The notes beneath the pieces are model-generated. The model ran no database searches. It was given only the letters and a program-made list of their open reading frames with translations, and was not told the DNA's origin. A program made the position numbers and the translations under genes. From Floridanema aerugineum (GTDB lineage Bacteria > Cyanobacteriota > Cyanobacteriia > Cyanobacteriales > Aerosakkonemataceae), in NCBI RefSeq assembly GCF_041929345.1, contig NZ_JBHFNQ010000108.1, positions 1 through 64,000 on the forward strand: 64,000 bases of DNA, given 5' to 3'. How positions within the stretch are numbered: the stretch's first letter is position 1; each line of letters opens with the position of its first letter. Positions 8,846 through 17,324 of this stretch are shown here, one piece after another.

Positions 8846-8989
8846 ATGTAAATCTCTGATAATTTTGGCAGCTTCCCCCATGCCATCCTCGGCGCGAATT
8901 GTTTCCCCAAATTGGGCTGCACGTTGACGTATTGTGCTATCTGCGATCGCCTTTTGAATCCCATTGACCATACCAGGAAATGAACATTA
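8837..8989 (-). pseudogene. Remnant of a glycosyltransferase C-terminus
   Basis: The minus strand encodes about 50 residues ending at the TGA at 8837-8839. They include IRQRAAQFGETIRAEDGMG and AAKIIRDL, which match the final helix region of GT1/UGT-type glycosyltransferases. A stop at 8987-8989 cuts the frame, and no upstream catalytic domain is present. It is therefore a gene tail left after deletion or rearrangement. Identification rests on a short motif and is tentative. Confidence 0.45.
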
Positions 8990-9081
8990 GTGACATTACT
9001 GGTTTAACAAATGCAGAAATTAATACCCTGAAAAACTTAGGTGCAAAAAATATTGCTAACATTGGCGGTCGTCAAAGATAA
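8980..9081 (+). pseudogene. Short orphan frame, probable gene tail
   Basis: 33 codons from an ATG at 8980 to TAA at 9079-9081, reading NISDITGLTNAEINTLKNLG and then KNIANIGGRQR. It abuts the glycosyltransferase remnant on the opposite strand and lacks a ribosome binding site. It looks like the C-terminal end of a larger, lost gene. I do not recognise the family. Confidence 0.25.
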
Positions 9082-9100
9082 TAACTCTATTTGCTAGTTA

Positions 9101-9166
9101 GTATGTTGTTGCACTTTAGGGCTCTTATTACCGCTGAAATTAGAGTGCTAAAGCACAACAACGTAC
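9101..9166. repeat. Palindromic repeat, family GTACGTTGTTGCGCTTTAG, copy 2
   Basis: Arms GTATGTTGTTGCACTTTAG and CTAAAGCACAACAACGTAC enclose a centre longer than in copies 1 and 3. It lies in the spacer between the gene remnants and the convergent SLH gene. Confidence 0.8.
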
Positions 9167-9230
9167 CTTATTTGAACTCAATTATCATAACTAGCAAATC
9201 GAGTTAGTAGTATTCCACTAAACTAAATTC

Positions 9231-10151
9231 CTACTTTGCTGGAGTAGTAACGTTTTTCACAGGCTTAGGATAATATTTAGTAGCCTGAGTATTATTAGAA
9301 AGCGGTTGCAGTTTACCTTGATAAACTAAAGCTCGATAAATCATTGCAGCAGCAGTACTACGTTTAAGCGGTTGATTAGGGTTAAGAAGTCGAGGTTGTG
9401 GATAGTTAACCACAACGTTTGCTTGTGTAGTTGCTGCCACAGGATTAACTAAAGATTGCGGCACTTGATTAGCATCATCATAGTAAAGGTTGAGATATCT
9501 TTGTGCAGGAATTTTAGCAGCTGTTTTCGCTCCGACAACGTTATTAGGTCTGGGTTGTTGTCTCTGAGAAATTATCGGTAATAATGGCTGCATTAAAGCA
9601 GTTGTTGCTAAAGGAAATACCAAGGGATTCTTAGCAGTTATAGCTCGATTTGTGGATGAAGATGAGGTAGAGCGATCGTAATCCAGATTCAAACCTTTTG
9701 CTATTGATGCTAATGCCTGTGCCCTGCTAATTTCATTCTGAGGACGAAATCTAAATCCGTCAAAAGCTCCCATAAATCCCATTTCATAAGCTTCTTCAAT
9801 GGGTTGGGTTGCCCAATAGTTCCTCGGAACATCATTAAAGGCGCTTCCTGATGGTATGTTTCTAATCTTTTCTTGATTAAAAGATTGACGAATGATAGCA
9901 GCAAATTCATCTCTGTCTATGGGCTGTTCTGGTCTAAATCTACCATCAGGATAGCCAGCAATAATGCCTCGTTCCGCTAAATTGTGAATAAATGGATAAG
10001 CCCAATAACTAGGCGGTACATCAGGAAAATTTTGTTCCGTTTGTTGCGCTGTTACTTGTTCAGGTTTGCCCAAAAAAGCCATAAAACCTGAAAAAGCTGT
10101 TAAAACAGCAAGTACGGCGCTCATTAATGGTAAATGCCAGCGATCGGACAT
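9231..10151 (-). CDS. SLH-domain envelope protein
   Basis: 306 residues. An N-terminal hydrophobic segment (LMSAVLAVLTAFSGFMAFLG) would act as signal or anchor. Two S-layer homology repeats follow: FPDVPPSYWAYPFIHNLA with GIIAGYPDGRFRPEQPI, and FNDVPRNYWATQPIEEAY with GFRFRPQNEISRAQA. A degenerate third SLH-like segment sits near residues 250-280, after a low-complexity middle. SLH domains hold proteins to pyruvylated wall polymers or peptidoglycan. A strong AGGAGG precedes the ATG. It is on the same strand as the DUF2382 gene upstream, 78 bases away, so co-transcription is possible. No porin barrel is present, so this is not an SLH-OprB porin. Confidence 0.88.
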   Translation of the reverse strand: MSDRWHLPLMSAVLAVLTAFSGFMAFLGKPEQVTAQQTEQNFPDVPPSYWAYPFIHNLAERGIIAGYPDGRFRPEQPIDRDEFAAIIRQSFNQEKIRNIPSGSAFNDVPRNYWATQPIEEAYEMGFMGAFDGFRFRPQNEISRAQALASIAKGLNLDYDRSTSSSSTNRAITAKNPLVFPLATTALMQPLLPIISQRQQPRPNNVVGAKTAAKIPAQRYLNLYYDDANQVPQSLVNPVAATTQANVVVNYPQPRLLNPNQPLKRSTAAAMIYRALVYQGKLQPLSNNTQATKYYPKPVKNVTTPAK

Positions 10152-10229
10152 GAGAAAATAACCTCCTCTCTTTTGTATTTGAAGATAGCAGAAGCTAACT
10201 AAAGATCAGTGATAAATGCTGAATTTTAG

Positions 10230-11177
10230 TTAATGTTCCTCTGAGGAATGTATTTCATTGATAACGGAACTACCTTCAGTATCTAAATCCAATTCTTCAC
10301 GACGTACTGTATCTTTTACTTCAACTGTATCCCGTGCAACTTCTTTTCTGACGTTAATTTCTTCGCGCACAAAAGTTTCTTTTCTGATTTCAGGAGTTTC
10401 TTCGTAAACTTCCATACGCATTGTTTGTTCTCCTTGGAAAGCATCACGAGGAGTTTGGGAAACTCGTGTTTCTGTGGGAGTTTTACGTTCAATTATGACT
10501 CGTTCTTTTTCGACTGGAACAGAAGCTTTTACAGTTTCAGTTTCAACGTGCTTACCAATAGTTACTTCGCCAGCTTTACGACGGCTTTTACTTGTAACTA
10601 ATCGTTCTTCGTAAAGTTTAAGTTCTTGGTGATCCGGCTCGTTCATTTGATACATTGCAGGCTCTTTTTCGTAAGTGTAGGCTTGGCGATCGTAAGTAGT
10701 ATCAGGAGCTTTGTTAACAATCGGTTGCGGTTGAGAAACAGGAGCCGCTGCACCTACAATTCCACTTGATTCTACAGGTAATGACGCTTCTACAGGTGGA
10801 GTAGCTTCTACAGTGGGAGTGCGATAAATATTTCTTACTTGTTCTTCGTAATCATAATCAACTGACATTCCATCTTCGTATCTCGGCAATCTTTCGGCTT
10901 GTTCTTTACTCCGCAAACCTGTAGCATAAACACGATTGGAACGAAAATCAATCCGACAAAGACCAACAGGAACTAAAACTTTTTTCCCAAAAATCCAGAA
11001 ACCTGTATCAACTACAAAATAACGGAAACGTCCTGTTTCATCGACTAATCCGTTATCTATTGTGCCGATTTTTTCATCGCTGTTTCCGGCGTAGACATCT
11101 AAACCCTTGAATTCTTTACCATCAAAGGCTTCGGTGCGATAGTTGGGGTTAAAATCTTCAACTTTGTAGAGTAACAT
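10230..11177 (-). CDS. PRC-barrel and DUF2382 (YsnF-type) stress protein
   Basis: 315 residues. The N-terminal ~110 residues form a PRC-barrel-like beta domain (IGTIDNGLVDETGRFRYFVV). A proline-rich linker follows, and the C-terminal half has the charged repeating pattern of the DUF2382/YsnF domain (ELKLYEERLVTSKSRRKAGE, VEKERVIIERKTPTETRV, FVREEINVRKEV). Such proteins are linked to general stress in cyanobacteria and Firmicutes but have no defined reaction. No signal peptide is seen, so it is probably cytoplasmic or membrane-peripheral. It lies upstream of the SLH gene. Confidence 0.85.
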   Translation of the reverse strand: MLLYKVEDFNPNYRTEAFDGKEFKGLDVYAGNSDEKIGTIDNGLVDETGRFRYFVVDTGFWIFGKKVLVPVGLCRIDFRSNRVYATGLRSKEQAERLPRYEDGMSVDYDYEEQVRNIYRTPTVEATPPVEASLPVESSGIVGAAAPVSQPQPIVNKAPDTTYDRQAYTYEKEPAMYQMNEPDHQELKLYEERLVTSKSRRKAGEVTIGKHVETETVKASVPVEKERVIIERKTPTETRVSQTPRDAFQGEQTMRMEVYEETPEIRKETFVREEINVRKEVARDTVEVKDTVRREELDLDTEGSSVINEIHSSEEH

Positions 11178-11547
11178 TTACTTTTCTATCCTATCGACAT
11201 CAAGTTATGTCACTACTCTAGAGAGGTTTCAATGTTGGGACTTCTTTCTTATGAAGGAAAAGGTAGCGATCGCCAAAATAATTTTTTCTCAACATCTCTA
11301 TCTTTTGATAGATGAATTCACTTAATTATTCAGATATCTGATTTAACTAAAATATGTAATTATTAATCAAATTTCATCTTAAAAATATAGATTAACACAT
11401 CGTTTGAGGTCGTTAAGCTGTTAAAATAAGATAAATTAATTAATAAATTTATTCTAACCAAGGATAGATAGGATATTTAATTATTATTACTTAAAATCTA
11501 TTTGAGAACAAGAGAAAATGTAGTTAAGATAACGGATTGAATTTTTT
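11178..11547. other. Divergent promoter spacer, nothing firm
   Basis: About 370 AT-rich bases between the divergent DUF2382 gene and the membrane protein gene at 11548. It must hold promoters for both. No repeat, RNA gene or clear operator was seen apart from one HIP1 site. Confidence 0.4.
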
Positions 11548-12147
11548 ATGACCTATTATTCAGAGCGGCCAGGTAATCAAGTTGTTGAACCTGCAATTAT
11601 CAATCCTGTAGTTGATTATCACGATCGCGTTAGATGGGGCCCAATCTTAGGAGGAATAGCGATCGCTATTAGCACTCAACTAATTTTAAGTGCTTTAGGA
11701 GCAGCTATTGGGTTAAGTCTTGGCGCAGGCGGTGCAAATGCGGGTGATGTTGGTTGGGGTGTCGGAATTTGGTCAATTATTAGTTTACTAATTGCCTTAT
11801 TCTTAGGCGGTTGGATTATGGCTATGACCTGTGGCCCAATGAACAAGAAAACGGCTCTTTTAAACGCAGCAATTCTGTGGGCAACTACGTTAGCATTGAG
11901 TTCTTGGTTATTAGTTAGCGGTATATCTGGAACATTTGGTGTCATAGCTTCTAATGCAGGAGAAATTGCTAATCAAGTACAACAACCAGGTACACAATTG
12001 CCTAATATAGATCCTAATCAAGCGCGAAATATTGCTGCTAATACTGCTAGGGCAGCTTGGTCATTTTTATTTGGCTCTTTACTAGGATTGATAGCTGCGA
12101 TGATTGGTGCTTCTGTTGGTGCGCGTAAACCTCGCGTTTATGCCTAA
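11548..12147 (+). CDS. Small four-helix membrane protein of unknown function
   Basis: 199 residues with a polar N-terminus (YSERPGNQVVEPAIINPVV) and four hydrophobic helices rich in Gly, Ala and Ser: WGPILGGIAIAISTQLILSA, GIWSIISLLIALFLGGWIM, NAAILWATTLALSSWLLV and SFLFGSLLGLIAAMIGASVG. No catalytic motif is visible. The pattern resembles small glycine-rich membrane proteins found beside stress genes; I do not assign a family. It is divergent from the DUF2382 gene and ends at a strong hairpin shared with the convergent PLP-enzyme gene. Confidence 0.75.
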   Translation: MTYYSERPGNQVVEPAIINPVVDYHDRVRWGPILGGIAIAISTQLILSALGAAIGLSLGAGGANAGDVGWGVGIWSIISLLIALFLGGWIMAMTCGPMNKKTALLNAAILWATTLALSSWLLVSGISGTFGVIASNAGEIANQVQQPGTQLPNIDPNQARNIAANTARAAWSFLFGSLLGLIAAMIGASVGARKPRVYA

Positions 12148-12258
12148 TCAAATGAATTGATGAATTACCAAAGAATAAACAACTTCCAACTCTGGCTGTT
12201 TCTTGACTGTCGGAGCATTTTATTAATCAAAAATCAATTAATAAATAATTACTTTTTA

Positions 12259-12310
12259 TGTGGGGATGGGAGGGCGATCGACACTCGTCGCCCCTCCACC
12301 CACAAAAAAA
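12259..12310. terminator. Bidirectional terminator hairpin
   Basis: A GC-rich stem pairs TGTGGG and GGGAGGGCGA with TCGCCCCTCC and ACCCACA and is followed by seven A/T bases. It lies exactly between the ends of the convergent genes at 12147 and 12311 and could serve both. Confidence 0.75.
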
Positions 12311-13429
12311 TTATTCCAACGCTTGAGCAAGATCGTTAATCAAATCATCGGGATGTTCTAAACCAATAGATAAGCGCAATAAATTTTCTGGTGTTTTTGT
12401 GCCTTTTCCTTCTATTGAAGCTCGGTGTTCAATTAAACTTTCCACGCCACCCAAACTAGTCGCCCTAGTAAAAATTTTCACCCCAGCAGCGACAGCAAAA
12501 GCTTTTTCTTTTGGGCCTTTCACTTGACAGGAAATCATCCCGCCAAACAGTTGCATTTGTTTTAAAGCTATTTCATGTCCTGAATGATGTTTTAACCCCG
12601 GATAATAAACTTGTTCTACTTGGGGATGATTAGTTAAAAATTCCGCCACTTTGAAAGCATTTTCGGAATGGGCACGCATTCGATAAGGTAAAGTTTGAAT
12701 TCCCCGCATAATTAACCAACAATCAAAAGGAGCAGCTACGGCACCACCAACTTTTTGAATTTTCCTAATCTTTTGAAAAAACTCATTTTCAGCTTTACTA
12801 ATAACCACTCCTCCCAAAACATCACTGTGTCCACCGAGATATTTAGTAGTAGCATGAACCACCAAATCTGCACCTAAATTTAAAGGATTTTGCCCCACAG
12901 GAGAAGCCCAAGTATTATCACAAACACATAAGGCATTTGTCTGATGAGCAATTTCAGAAATTTGGGCAATATCGGTAATTTTTAGTAAAGGATTTGAAGG
13001 AGTTTCTATCCAAATTAACTTAGTGTTTGGTTGCATCGCTTCAGCAACTAAATCAGGATTAGTCAAATCAGTGAAAGTTACTGCTAATCCCCAAGGTGCT
13101 AAGATATCTTTTAACAGTAAAGATGTACCCGAATAAATATCATTAGGTGCGATTACATGATCGCCCGGAGAAAGGGCTTGAAATACACTCATTGTTGCCG
13201 CAGAACCTGAAGCGAAAGCGGCTGCAACTGCTCCATTTTCTAACTGAGAAACACATTTTTCTAAAGCTTCTCGATTGGGATTATTGCTGCGAATATAATC
13301 ATAACCTTGGGGATAACTGCCATCTGACGATCGCTCAAAGGTTGTAGAAAGATAAATTGGTGTGACTACTGCGCCTGTAGCTGGGTCTGTCTGATGTCCG
13401 GCGTGAATAGCTAAGGTTTCAATGTGCAT
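12311..13429 (-). CDS. Cystathionine gamma-synthase/beta-lyase type PLP enzyme
   Basis: 372 residues from the ATG at 13429. It belongs to the Cys/Met metabolism PLP-dependent family: N-terminal HAGHQTDPATGAVVTPIYLS, the PLP-phosphate site ASGSAATMSVFQ, and the Schiff-base lysine in TTKYLGGHSDVLGG. The C-terminus contains SLGGVESLIEHRAS. Family members make or cleave cystathionine in methionine and cysteine synthesis; MetB, MetC and cystathionine gamma-lyase cannot be separated reliably by eye. A TTG-initiated form eight residues longer is possible. It is divergent from a truncated Uma2 gene. Confidence 0.88.
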   Translation of the reverse strand: MHIETLAIHAGHQTDPATGAVVTPIYLSTTFERSSDGSYPQGYDYIRSNNPNREALEKCVSQLENGAVAAAFASGSAATMSVFQALSPGDHVIAPNDIYSGTSLLLKDILAPWGLAVTFTDLTNPDLVAEAMQPNTKLIWIETPSNPLLKITDIAQISEIAHQTNALCVCDNTWASPVGQNPLNLGADLVVHATTKYLGGHSDVLGGVVISKAENEFFQKIRKIQKVGGAVAAPFDCWLIMRGIQTLPYRMRAHSENAFKVAEFLTNHPQVEQVYYPGLKHHSGHEIALKQMQLFGGMISCQVKGPKEKAFAVAAGVKIFTRATSLGGVESLIEHRASIEGKGTKTPENLLRLSIGLEHPDDLINDLAQALE

Positions 13430-13490
13430 GGTGATTTGTGCTGAATAGTTCAAAATAGTTAAGATAGGAAAAGTAACAGGTTAATCCTAG

Positions 13491-13904
13491 TTGCCTGAGA
13501 AAACTTTACATCTTTATGAACAGTTTGGAGGTCATTCAGATATTTCTTACTATGTTGGAGAAGGGATTCAACTTGTTCCCAGAGGTACTAATATTATTAA
13601 TTTGGACAACTATCCACCGCCAGATTTAGCTATTGAATTGGGAAAAAGTACGATCGCAGATGACTTAGGACGCAAACGCATTTTATACGAAGATCTAGCA
13701 ATTCCTGAATACTGGGTAGTTGATGTTCAACAAGCAGAAGTTACTGCTTTTCCTATTGCTAATCATGGTAGTCGTCGCATTACAGAATCTCAAGTTTTGG
13801 CAGGTTTTCCTATTTCTTTATTAGCCGAAGCTTTACAGCGAAATCTGCAAGGAGATCAATCTCAAGTAGTCAATTGGTTGTTGACAGAACTACAAAACTC
13901 TTAG
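13491..13904 (+). pseudogene. Uma2-family nuclease-fold protein, N-terminally truncated
   Basis: 137 codons reading from a TTG directly after an in-frame TAG (13488-13490), with no ATG. The sequence matches the C-terminal two-thirds of a Uma2 (DUF820) restriction-like fold protein, including PPPDLAIELGKSTIADDLGR and YEDLAIPEYWVVDV. Family members are usually about 185-190 residues, so about 50 N-terminal residues are missing. The PD-(D/E)XK-like core is kept, but the missing start and ribosome binding site argue for a broken gene. Uma2 proteins are numerous in cyanobacteria with no proven role. Confidence 0.6.
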
Positions 13905-13920
13905 AGGATGTTGAAAAATA

Positions 13921-14050
13921 TTTGGGCGGTTAAAAGGCGGTTAAAGGGCGGTTAAAACCGCTACTACACAAAACTTAGTCCGCCTACGCGGACTCTAAAA
14001 CCTGCGAAGGCAGGTTTTGTCTCTATAGCTGGGACTTGAGTCCCAAAAGC
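13921..14050. repeat. Mosaic of short hairpin repeats
   Basis: A GGCGGTTAAA tandem is followed by three small hairpins: AGTCCGCCTACGCGGACT, CCTGCGAAGGCAGG and GGGACTTGAGTCCC. Similar modules recur in another order at 18748-18880. They form a repeat-derived spacer between the Uma2 remnant and miaB and may act as mRNA-end structures. Confidence 0.7.
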
Positions 14051-14129
14051 GATTCACCAAAACAAAGCACAAAAATCTATAATTTATAAGGATTTGTCAT
14101 TTATATTTAACTTTTTGCCTAACTGAACC

Positions 14130-15503
14130 ATGACCACTTCTCCCCGTCGCTATCACATTACCACCTTCGGCTGTCAAATGAATAAAGCCGACTCGGAACG
14201 CATGGCTGGTATTCTCGAAGATATGGGTTTTGAGTGGTCGGAAGATCCTAATGATGCTAGTCTGATTCTCTACAATACCTGTACAATTCGGGATAATGCC
14301 GAACACAAAGTTTATTCTTATCTGGGAAGACAGGCGAAACGCAAACAAGAACAACCAGATTTAACATTAATTGTTGCAGGTTGTGTGGCGCAACAAGAAG
14401 GTGAAGCTTTACTGCGGCGCGTGCCTGAATTAGACTTAGTAATGGGTCCCCAACACGCTAACCGTTTAGAAGATTTATTGGAACAGGTTTTTAATGGCAA
14501 TCAAGTAGTTGCTACCGAAGCTGTTCATATTATGGAAGATATCACTAAGCCACGTCGAGATAGTGCTGTTACTGCTTGGGTAAATGTGATTTATGGTTGC
14601 AATGAACGTTGTACTTATTGTGTTGTTCCTAATGTTCGAGGTGTGGAACAATCTCGCACTCCTGAAGCGATTCTTCGGGAAATTGAAGAGTTAGCAAGTC
14701 AGGGTTATAAAGAGATAACTTTACTCGGTCAAAATATTGATGCTTACGGTAGAGATTTACCTGGAGTAACGCCAGAGGGAAGACATAAACACACCCTCAC
14801 AGATTTGCTGTATTTTATTCATGATGTCCCTGGTATTGAACGCATCCGTTTTGCCACTTCTCACCCTCGTTATTTTACCGAAAGATTGATTAAAGCTTGT
14901 GCGGAATTGCCGAAAGTTTGCGAACATTTCCACATTCCTTTTCAATCGGGAGATAACGAAATTCTGAAGGCAATGGCTAGGGGTTACACTCACGAAAAAT
15001 ACCGCCGAATTATTGATACAATTCGGAATTATATGCCAGATGCGGCGATTAGTGCAGATGCAATTGTCGGTTTTCCTGGGGAAACGGAAGCGCAGTTTGA
15101 AAATACTTTGAAGTTGGTTGAAGAAATTGGTTTTGATTTATTAAATACTGCTGCTTATTCTCCGCGTCCTGGTACGCCTGCGGCTGTTTGGGAGAATCAA
15201 CTTTCGGAAGAGGTGAAAGCGGATAGATTACAACGTTTAAATCATTTGGTTTCTATTAAAGCATCTGAGCGATCGCAACGCTACCAAAACCGCATCGAAG
15301 AAGTATTAGTCGAAGACCAAAACCCCAAAGATTTAACTCAAGTCATGGGAAGAACTCGCGGAAATCGCTTAACCTTTTTCCCCGGTAACATCACAGAATT
15401 AAAAGGTCAAGTAGTCAAGGTAAAAATTACCGAAGTTCGCGCCTTTAGTTTAACCGGAGAAAGCATTGTTCAATCCTCTCCCGTTGAATGTTTAACCGTC
15501 TGA
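14130..15503 (+). CDS. miaB: tRNA-2-methylthio-N6-dimethylallyladenosine synthase
   Basis: 457 residues, the usual MiaB length. The N-terminal UPF0004 domain starts RRYHITTFGCQMNKADSERM and carries the auxiliary cluster cysteines (TFGCQMN, LYNTCTIRDNAE, VAGCVAQQ). The radical-SAM domain has YGCNERCTYCVVPNVRG (CxxxCxxC). A C-terminal TRAM domain follows (VLVEDQNPKDLTQVMGRTRG). The enzyme adds a methylthio group to i6A37 of tRNAs reading UNN codons, in the cytoplasm. It stands alone, and a 30-bp perfect palindrome follows 26 bases after the stop. Confidence 0.95.
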   Translation: MTTSPRRYHITTFGCQMNKADSERMAGILEDMGFEWSEDPNDASLILYNTCTIRDNAEHKVYSYLGRQAKRKQEQPDLTLIVAGCVAQQEGEALLRRVPELDLVMGPQHANRLEDLLEQVFNGNQVVATEAVHIMEDITKPRRDSAVTAWVNVIYGCNERCTYCVVPNVRGVEQSRTPEAILREIEELASQGYKEITLLGQNIDAYGRDLPGVTPEGRHKHTLTDLLYFIHDVPGIERIRFATSHPRYFTERLIKACAELPKVCEHFHIPFQSGDNEILKAMARGYTHEKYRRIIDTIRNYMPDAAISADAIVGFPGETEAQFENTLKLVEEIGFDLLNTAAYSPRPGTPAAVWENQLSEEVKADRLQRLNHLVSIKASERSQRYQNRIEEVLVEDQNPKDLTQVMGRTRGNRLTFFPGNITELKGQVVKVKITEVRAFSLTGESIVQSSPVECLTV

Positions 15504-15529
15504 TAATTACCTGATTAGTGTTGTAGTGT

Positions 15530-15559
15530 TGTAGAGACGTTGTATACAACGTCTCTACA
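15530..15559. repeat. Perfect palindrome, family TGTAGAGACGTT, copy 1
   Basis: A 30-bp perfect palindrome: TGTAGAGACGTTGTA followed by its exact reverse complement and then TTTTA. It lies just after miaB, so it may end that transcript. Relatives lie at 31981-32038 and 55807-55912. Confidence 0.8.
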
Positions 15560-15705
15560 GTTTTATCTTCGTTGATCTGCGCTTTTAAATTCCCAAATGT
15601 AAAATTTTTAGTATAAAAAATAAAAATTCCTCCCAGTAAGCATACTATTAAAATGAAAACCCAAAATTTAAATATTACGCATAATTGGGTAAAGAAAAGG
15701 TAAAG

Positions 15706-16146
15706 ATGAAAATAAGATTTTTAGGCGCTTTGGTACTACTTAGCAGCATCACCGTAACAATTCCTAACGCTGTTTTTTCTCAACCTAAAACAGGTGCAAA
15801 TACTTTTTCCTCTGGTTTTTGGCAACCCCAAGCACAGGTTAACCCTAAAGAACCGATTAAAATTACAGTTTTGAATCAATCTGGTGTTCGGGTTAATTAT
15901 GCTTTTGGTCGTAATGCAGCGGGAATTTTGCTTCCAAATGGGACAACTAATTTTACGGCAGGAAGCATTAGTCAAGTTTCTGATATCGTTAATGTTAATA
16001 TTTATTCACCAGAAGAGTTGGCATTTGACTACAGTACTGATCCTCGACAAAATCAACTGTTTGTTCGCGTTCGTTTAGCAGGTAATCCCGCAGACGAAGA
16101 TAGATCAGTTTATATTGATGAAACTGGGAGAGTGTACTCTTTTTAA
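15706..16146 (+). CDS. Small secreted protein of unknown function
   Basis: 146 residues from the ATG at 15706, which follows AAAGGTAAAG; a TTG at 15685 is an alternative. The N-terminus has a clear signal peptide (MKIRFLGALVLLSSITVTIP, then NAVFS). The mature part looks beta-rich: FWQPQAQVNPKEPIKITVLN, then QSGVRVNYAFG and later YIDETGRVYSF. No catalytic motif or known family is recognised. It is probably periplasmic or surface-located. It lies upstream of mysD on the same strand, but a palindromic repeat separates them, so a link with MAA synthesis is not supported. Confidence 0.65.
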   Translation: MKIRFLGALVLLSSITVTIPNAVFSQPKTGANTFSSGFWQPQAQVNPKEPIKITVLNQSGVRVNYAFGRNAAGILLPNGTTNFTAGSISQVSDIVNVNIYSPEELAFDYSTDPRQNQLFVRVRLAGNPADEDRSVYIDETGRVYSF

Positions 16147-16189
16147 GGTTCGTTGTGACGACTTCAGTTGTTCACTCTTAACAGTGGGA

Positions 16190-16221
16190 TGGTGCGTTAC
16201 GTTATCACTAACGCACCCTAC
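16190..16221. repeat. Palindromic repeat, family TAGGGTGCGT, copy 2 (short)
   Basis: GGTGCGTTA and TAACGCACCCTAC are inverted around a short centre. It lies between the small secreted protein gene and mysD. Confidence 0.7.
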
Positions 16222-16254
16222 AATAAGTAATGTTATTAGATAGAAAGATTAATT

Positions 16255-17268
16255 ATGCGATCGCTACATATTCTTCATTTAGTTGGGTCTGCTGAAAGTG
16301 ATTTTTACTGTGATTTGTCACGCCTTTATGCTCAAGATTGTCTCACAGCAACAGCAGATCCATGCTATGACTTTCTAATTGCATATATTACACCCGATCG
16401 CAATTGGCGATTTCCTGCTTCTTTGAGTTTAGAAGATATTGCTGTCGCTAAACAGATGACTTTGTTTGAGGCGATCGAATTTATTTCAGCGCAAAACATT
16501 GACGTTGTTTTACCACAAATGTTTTGTCTTCCGGGAATGACTTATTACCGAGGTTTATTCGACTTACTGAAAATTCCTTATATCGGTAATACTTCTGATG
16601 TTATGGCGATCGCAGCACATAAAGCAAGAGCAAAAGCAATTGTCGCCGCAGCAGGGGTAAAAGTACCTCGCGGAGAAGTTCTCCGCAAAGGAGATGTTCC
16701 CACAATTCTACCTCCAGCAGTCGTGAAACCTGCAAGTTCCGACAACTCTTTAGGGGTAGTTTTAGTTAAAGATGTTAGTGAATATGATGCTGCTTTGCAA
16801 AAAGCATTTGAATATGATTCGGAGGTAATAGTAGAAGAATTTATCGAACTAGGTCGAGAAGTCAGATGTGGCATTATTGTTAAAGATGGGGAATTAGTAG
16901 GTTTACCTCTTGAAGAGTATTTGGTAGATCCCCAGAAAAAACCGATTCGCAATTATGCTGATAAAATCCAAAAAAATGACGATGGTAACTTGTTTTTAAC
17001 TGCTAAAGATAATATCACTGCTTGGATTGTAGACCCTAAAGATCCTCTCACCGAAAAGGTTCAAGAAGTAGCTAAAAAGTGTCATCAAGCTTTAGGTTGT
17101 CGTCATTACAGTTTATTTGATTTTCGCATCGATCCAAATGGAGAACCTTGGTTTTTAGAAGCTGGTTTGTATTGTTCTTTTGCTACTAAAAGTGTGATTC
17201 CCTGTATGGCGAAAGTAGCAGGAATTTCTCTAAAGGAGTTATTAAAGACTGCGATAAATGAAATATAA
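16255..17268 (+). CDS. mysD: MysD-type D-Ala-D-Ala-ligase-like ATP-grasp enzyme (MAA synthesis)
   Basis: 337 residues of the D-alanine-D-alanine ligase fold: the ATP-grasp region PPAVVKPASSDNSLGVVLVK, the substrate loop EEFIELGREVRCGIIV, and the metal-binding end SLFDFRIDPNGEPWFLEAG. In MAA synthesis MysD attaches a second amino acid (serine, threonine or glycine) to mycosporine-glycine, giving shinorine, porphyra-334 or mycosporine-2-glycine. Assignment to MysD rather than a cell-wall Ddl rests on the adjacent mysC-mysB-mysA genes. Unusually, it is on the opposite strand, convergent with mysC, with a palindromic repeat in the 56-base gap. No mysE-type NRPS gene is seen, so the ligase route is likely. 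Confidence 0.88.
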   Translation: MRSLHILHLVGSAESDFYCDLSRLYAQDCLTATADPCYDFLIAYITPDRNWRFPASLSLEDIAVAKQMTLFEAIEFISAQNIDVVLPQMFCLPGMTYYRGLFDLLKIPYIGNTSDVMAIAAHKARAKAIVAAAGVKVPRGEVLRKGDVPTILPPAVVKPASSDNSLGVVLVKDVSEYDAALQKAFEYDSEVIVEEFIELGREVRCGIIVKDGELVGLPLEEYLVDPQKKPIRNYADKIQKNDDGNLFLTAKDNITAWIVDPKDPLTEKVQEVAKKCHQALGCRHYSLFDFRIDPNGEPWFLEAGLYCSFATKSVIPCMAKVAGISLKELLKTAINEI

Positions 17269-17269
17269 A

Positions 17270-17322
17270 GTACGTTGTTGCGCTTTAGCGCTAGATTTTA
17301 GCGCTGAAGCGCAACAACGTAC
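17270..17322. repeat. Palindromic repeat, family GTACGTTGTTGCGCTTTAG, copy 3
   Basis: The arm GTACGTTGTTGCGCTTTAGC pairs with its near complement ending AACAACGTAC. It fills nearly the whole gap between the convergent mysD and mysC stops and could end both transcripts. Confidence 0.8.
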
Positions 17323-17324
17323 CT

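Noticed and set aside
16255..17268. Housekeeping D-Ala-D-Ala ligase
   Set aside because: Possible by fold, but the position beside mysC, mysB and mysA makes MysD the better call.
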